Positions 60,896-64,000 of a stretch of 64,000 nucleotides of DNA are shown here, piece after piece. Location of the stretch: assembly GCA_902768735.1 (NCBI GenBank), contig CACXMK010000001.1, positions 90,440 to 154,439 on the forward strand. The letters are read 5' to 3'. The stretch's first letter is position 1; each line of letters begins with the position of its first letter. The notes below the pieces were generated by a model. It worked only from the letters and a program-made list of their open reading frames with translations. It searched no databases and was not told where the DNA came from. The DNA comes from an uncultured Lachnospiraceae bacterium (lineage in GTDB: Bacteria > Bacillota > Clostridia > Lachnospirales > Lachnospiraceae). The position numbers and the translations under genes were made by a program.

Positions 60896-61417
60896 CTATT
60901 CAAGCACTTTATTGATTGCGTCCTGGATGAGGGCATACGAAACGATGGAAAGCCCAAAAACCCCGAGGATCGTGAACAGAACTCCGCTCGAAGCATTGAT
61001 CTGCCGGATCTCGTCACATTTCTGCCCCATTTTATAAAGCCAAAATAGTCCATAGATCCCAAGCGTTATAATAGCCAGAAAGACGACCATCCCTCCGCCC
61101 GGCGCGATCGGATCCTGTGCGAGCTCGTTCACATCATTATTGAGTCTGCTCATCCAGATCAGCCCATAGATCCCAAATGTGACGATCGTCAGGACGACAC
61201 AGAGCACGATGCTTCTTGGCGCGACGCTCGTATAGATGATCTCCTCGCCTCCCGCATCTGTTCTACCGCCTCTCTCATACGATTCGCGATCGTACATATC
61301 TGAAGCAAGCCCTTTGTTTTCCGGTTCCCGCTCATCCATCGGCGCCCCGCAAAAAACACAGTATTTGTTGTTTCCGTCATTTTCCGCAAGGCAGTGCCCG
61401 CAAATCCGTTTAGCCAC
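60896..61417 (-). CDS. DUF4234 membrane protein with N-terminal zinc ribbon
   Basis: 173 aa. Zinc ribbon at about 5-26 (CGHC, then YCVFCG), an acidic/Gly linker (about 30-65), then three hydrophobic helices. IVTFGIYGLIWMSRLNNDVN and LGIYGLFWLYKMGQKCDEI are the repeated TxGIYxxxW signature of DUF4234. Function of the family unknown. Its ATG is two bases after the stop of the cytidylate-kinase-like gene, so they form a transcription unit. Confidence 0.88.
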   Translation of the reverse strand: MAKRICGHCLAENDGNNKYCVFCGAPMDEREPENKGLASDMYDRESYERGGRTDAGGEEIIYTSVAPRSIVLCVVLTIVTFGIYGLIWMSRLNNDVNELAQDPIAPGGGMVVFLAIITLGIYGLFWLYKMGQKCDEIRQINASSGVLFTILGVFGLSIVSYALIQDAINKVLE

Positions 61418-61419
61418 GT

Positions 61420-62019
61420 TTATCTCTCCCTGAATGCTTCTGCGAAGCCTTTGATGAACTCGGCAGTCCCCGCGATCCCGAGCCTGCTGGAATTGACGAT
61501 CAGGTCATACGCTCTGGAGTCGCCCCATTTCGTTTTACTGTAGAAGTTGTGGTACGCGCGGCGGACCCTGTCCGTATCCTTGCGCTCCTCATCCGCCTCC
61601 TCAAGCGAGATCTGCTGGATCCCTGCAAGCCTCCTGTTCTTGTCCTCCTCATCGCCGACCACGAAGACGCGGATCACATTCGGATTGCCTGCAAGTACGG
61701 AATCTGCGCAGCGTCCGACGATAACGCAGCTCTCCCCGCTTTCCGCGATCTGCCTGATATAGTCAAAAGTCAGCCTTGCGACATTGCTCTCGGGTGACTC
61801 CTCGAACGCCCCGATCCGCCCTGAGAACGGAAACCCCACAGGTTTCTCGTCCAGTTTTTTTACATAATTCCTGTTCAGCCCGCTGATCTTGGCGGTGCCC
61901 TCCACAAGCCGTTTCTTGTCATAGCAATCGATGCCCATTGCGTCCGCAAGTTTCTTTGCGATCGCGTGGCCGCCGCTTCCGGATTCCCTTCCGATCGTAA
62001 TAATGATCTGTTCTTTCAT
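61420..62019 (-). CDS. cytidylate kinase-like family protein
   Basis: 199 aa from the ATG of MKEQIIITIGRESGSGGHAI; the frame upstream has no family match. P-loop is GRESGSGGHAIAKKLA, with DCYDKKRLVE after it, SCVIVGRCADSVL in the middle and DEERKDTDRVRRAYHNFYSK as the lid. RAYDLIVNSSRLG closes the domain. This group is related to CMP kinase but is distinct from Cmk, so the substrate is uncertain. Coupled to the DUF4234 gene. Confidence 0.88.
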   Translation of the reverse strand: MKEQIIITIGRESGSGGHAIAKKLADAMGIDCYDKKRLVEGTAKISGLNRNYVKKLDEKPVGFPFSGRIGAFEESPESNVARLTFDYIRQIAESGESCVIVGRCADSVLAGNPNVIRVFVVGDEEDKNRRLAGIQQISLEEADEERKDTDRVRRAYHNFYSKTKWGDSRAYDLIVNSSRLGIAGTAEFIKGFAEAFRER

Positions 62020-62192
62020 TGTGATGTCCCCCCATTCTTTTTCATGGGACCGGGAAGTGAACGCTTCCCGGAGCATTTGCATTTTGTCCTGTTATTATTA
62101 TAACAGACTTACGGCAAAATAGGCACCATTAGTTAACGCGAATCCCTTTTCGTCTTCTTCTCATTTATCATCTGATGCCGGCCCGGTTTTCG

Positions 62193-62777
62193 TCAGGCAC
62201 CGCCGCGCTTTTCCTCCTCGAGAAGATCCTCAAGACCGTAAACGATAAGCGTGCTGATCTTTCTTGAGAGTGTCTCTATATCCATTTTCATTCCGCTCAT
62301 GAACCACCTCTGGTACACGGAGACCATCCCGGCCACGATATAATCCAGCATATATTCCACAAGTTCCTCCTCTGCGGAGATCTGGTCCGCGTAGAGCGTC
62401 ATCACCCTCTCTTTGAGGGATGAAATGATCTTTTGCAGAAAGAAGACCTGGTTTCTGTTGGTCAGGATATTTCCGTAAAAATCGAGGTCGGAGGTGATCA
62501 GTCTCGCAAGTGTATTGAAAGTCGTCTGCGGATCTTTGATCAGCGAGTCAAAATCGATCCTGCTCAGCGTCTCCTCGAACCGCATGATCAGCTCATCCTC
62601 CATTTCCTCGGCCACCGCGTTGACGGAGCTGTAATTATTGTAAAATGTCTTCCGGTTGATATCCGCCGCTTCCGCGAGTTCGGTGACGGTGATCTCCTCG
62701 ATCGGTTTATTTGCGAGGAGCTTCGTCATGGCTGCGTGTACGGCCTTTCTCGTCTTCATGATCCTTTTGTCCGTCAT
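62193..62777 (-). CDS. TetR-family transcriptional regulator
   Basis: 194 aa from the ATG of MTDKRIMKTRKAV behind GCAGGAAAC. Helix-turn-helix with ITVTELAEAADINRKTFYNN, followed by YSSVNAVAEEMEDELI; the C-terminal ligand domain has AEEELVEYMLDYIVAGMVSV and YQRWFMSG, common in regulators of clostridial DhaS/DegV type. Divergent from the degV-like gene, with a palindrome between them at 62915-62928, so it probably controls that gene and itself. Ligand unknown; a fatty acid is one option given the neighbour. Confidence 0.92.
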   Translation of the reverse strand: MTDKRIMKTRKAVHAAMTKLLANKPIEEITVTELAEAADINRKTFYNNYSSVNAVAEEMEDELIMRFEETLSRIDFDSLIKDPQTTFNTLARLITSDLDFYGNILTNRNQVFFLQKIISSLKERVMTLYADQISAEEELVEYMLDYIVAGMVSVYQRWFMSGMKMDIETLSRKISTLIVYGLEDLLEEEKRGGA

Positions 62778-62914
62778 GTTTCCTGCCCTGCCTTCTGTAA
62801 TGCCCTGGATTTTATTACCCAAAAAAGCCCTTTCATGTATCTTACGAAACAAGTTTAGCGCAAAGTGTTGTTTCTTACACAAACACCGCCAACATTATGG
62901 TTGTATTGAGATAA

Positions 62915-62930
62915 TATACATTTGTATAAT
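62915..62930 (+). promoter_or_regulatory. TetR operator candidate overlapping the degV promoter
   Basis: TATACA-TT-TGTATA (62915-62928) is a dyad; its right arm runs into a -10 TATAAT at 62925-62930 on the plus strand (-35 is weak, TTGTAT at 62901-62906). A repressor bound here would block RNA polymerase. Confidence 0.55.
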
Positions 62931-63002
62931 AATACACAACTGTTGCTTATGTCCACAGTTGCACCATCCACAGTATTACACAAGAAAAATACGGAGGACT
63001 AA

Positions 63003-63881
63003 ATGAAAGATTACGTCATCTGTGTCGATGCTTCCGTCGATATCGCCCAAGATTATATTACTGATCACGGGATCGTTATCATCCCGATGGAATATATGCT
63101 CGGCGAAAAAGAAATGATTATGGAAAACCGTCTTACGGACGAACAGCTCACCGCATTCTATAACGCCATGCGGCAGGGGGAAATGACACACACCAGCCAG
63201 ATCACACCATATTATTACCAGCAGATCTTCAAAAAGGTAGCCGGTCAGGGATACGATATTCTCTACCTCTCGCTTTCCAGCGGCCTGAGCAGCACTTACT
63301 CTTCCGCGCTGACTGCCGCCGAAGAGATCGAAGATGAATTCGACGGCCTCAAGGTCGAAGTCGTGGATACTCTCGCAGGAACAGGCGGCATGGGCCTTCT
63401 TCTGATGATGGCAGTCCGCGGCAAAGAGAGCGGGATGAGCGTCACCGAAAATGCCGCTTTGCTCCGTGAAAACGCGCGGAAGGTTTGTCACTGGTTCCTC
63501 GTGGACGATCTGAAGTATCTCTACAGGGGCGGCCGTATTTCCGCCGCTACCGCCGTAGCGGGCGCAGTCCTTAACATCAAGCCTATCCTCAAGATCGCTG
63601 ATGACGGAACTCTCGTCAGCATTGCCAAGAAGCGGGGCCTTCCCAAAGCGTCCGCATTTTTGACAGACTGTTTCGCGGCTTCTGTGGATAAAAGTCTTCC
63701 CTCTGATGTGATCATCGCTCACGCGGACTGCGAAGCGGAAGCGAAAGCCGCTAAAGAACGCATACTCCGCATCTTCCCCGAAGCAAATGTCCAGATCTGC
63801 GGTCTCGGACCTATCATCGGCGCTCATACCGGTCCCGGTATGATGGCTGTTATCCACTGGGGCAACCGGAATTATATCTGA
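63003..63881 (+). CDS. DegV family protein (fatty-acid-binding, FakB-like)
   Basis: 292 aa, normal DegV size. ICVDASVDIAQDYITDHGIV opens the first domain; THTSQITPYYYQQIF holds the lipid-contact threonine/serine region; LSLSSGLSSTYSSA, LYRGGRISAATAVAGAVLNI and IIGAHTGPGMMAV are family signatures. DegV/FakB proteins bind a fatty acid in an interdomain pocket and, in some species, hand it to FakA for phosphorylation. FakA is not in the window; dhaL here belongs to a dha unit. RBS ACGGAGGAC. Followed by a strong terminator. Confidence 0.94.
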   Translation: MKDYVICVDASVDIAQDYITDHGIVIIPMEYMLGEKEMIMENRLTDEQLTAFYNAMRQGEMTHTSQITPYYYQQIFKKVAGQGYDILYLSLSSGLSSTYSSALTAAEEIEDEFDGLKVEVVDTLAGTGGMGLLLMMAVRGKESGMSVTENAALLRENARKVCHWFLVDDLKYLYRGGRISAATAVAGAVLNIKPILKIADDGTLVSIAKKRGLPKASAFLTDCFAASVDKSLPSDVIIAHADCEAEAKAAKERILRIFPEANVQICGLGPIIGAHTGPGMMAVIHWGNRNYI

Positions 63882-63904
63882 ATAGAAATTATATCAAAAA
63901 TAAA

Positions 63905-63929
63905 GGGGCTGTGAAAAAAGAATAGCCCC
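63905..63929 (+). other. small hairpin downstream of the degV-like gene
   Basis: GGGGCT (63905-63910) pairs with AGCCCC (63924-63929), with an A-rich loop, ahead of the main terminator. Confidence 0.45.
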
Positions 63930-63932
63930 CAC

Positions 63933-63979
63933 AAAAAGAAGGACCACAGGTTCATAAAGAGCCTGCGGTCCTTCTTTTT
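63933..63979 (+). terminator. terminator of the degV-like gene
   Basis: AAAAAGAAGGACC.CAGG / CCTG.GGTCCTTCTTTTT, a long stem with one internal mismatch and A/T runs on both sides; could work in both directions. Confidence 0.85.
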
Positions 63980-64000
63980 GTGTTAAAATTTAACTTGCGA

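Overview
The window looks like a chromosomal segment of a Gram-positive anaerobe of the class Clostridia, most likely Lachnospiraceae-like. This is inferred from gene content: Rex, a EF-G-like factor of the EF-G2 type, a VaFE/SpaA surface protein, cell-wall-binding repeats, an OadG/carboxyltransferase pair, DUF4234 and DegV proteins, together with AGGAGG-type ribosome binding sites and TTGACA/TATAAT promoters. Base composition is moderate, and visibly more AT-rich around 25.3-28.7 kb. I see no rRNA, tRNA, CRISPR array, integrase or transposase. About 53 protein genes are supported, most of them on the minus strand.

Layout. 1-7.2 kb: the N-terminal part of a FtsK/SpoIIIE translocase running off the left edge, a 59-aa acidic protein, YebC, alanine racemase overlapping NAD(P)HX repair enzyme, and Rex. 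7.5-16.4 kb: an ABC-F ATPase, isocitrate dehydrogenase with a GntR regulator whose promoter carries an operator-like palindrome, leucyl-tRNA synthetase, and an EF-G-like GTPase. 16.6-23.2 kb: two secreted surface proteins, one with cell-wall-binding repeats and one of 1522 aa with SpaA and VaFE repeats. 23.6-25.3 kb: a HerA-like ATPase.

25.4-34.9 kb is the most interesting region. A probable operon reads (minus strand) LysA-like enzyme, DltA-like adenylation enzyme, second LysA-fold PLP enzyme, carrier protein, MBOAT acyltransferase, SGNH protein, GtrB-like glycosyltransferase. A paralogous SGNH gene converges on its end. By family logic this is a Dlt-type machine that activates an amino acid, loads it on a carrier and moves it across the membrane onto a surface glycopolymer. 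The presence of decarboxylase/racemase-fold PLP enzymes suggests that the group is not plain D-alanine.

35-48 kb: uracil-DNA glycosylase, a PepD peptidase with a long Ala/Glu/Pro-rich N-terminal extension, hisF and hisH behind a two-component system, a glycogen debranching enzyme, two subunits of a biotin-dependent decarboxylase/carboxylase, ScpB, a membrane metallophosphoesterase and ribosomal protein S21. 48.3-55.1 kb: an alpha/beta-hydrolase-like protein that lacks its serine nucleophile, small acidic and basic proteins, three lipoproteins, a sirtuin, and a PIN-like protein with a long acidic linker. 55.2-64 kb: a dhaL-dhaM-dhaK operon, a PAP2 phosphatase, a pair of small EamA/SMR-like membrane proteins, a methyltransferase, a DUF4234 protein, a cytidylate-kinase-like protein, and a divergent TetR/DegV pair.

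A recurring feature is short tandem duplication (13-20 bp units) just downstream of genes, plus expanded acidic repeats inside coding sequences. Functional calls rest on motifs read by eye; no database search was possible.
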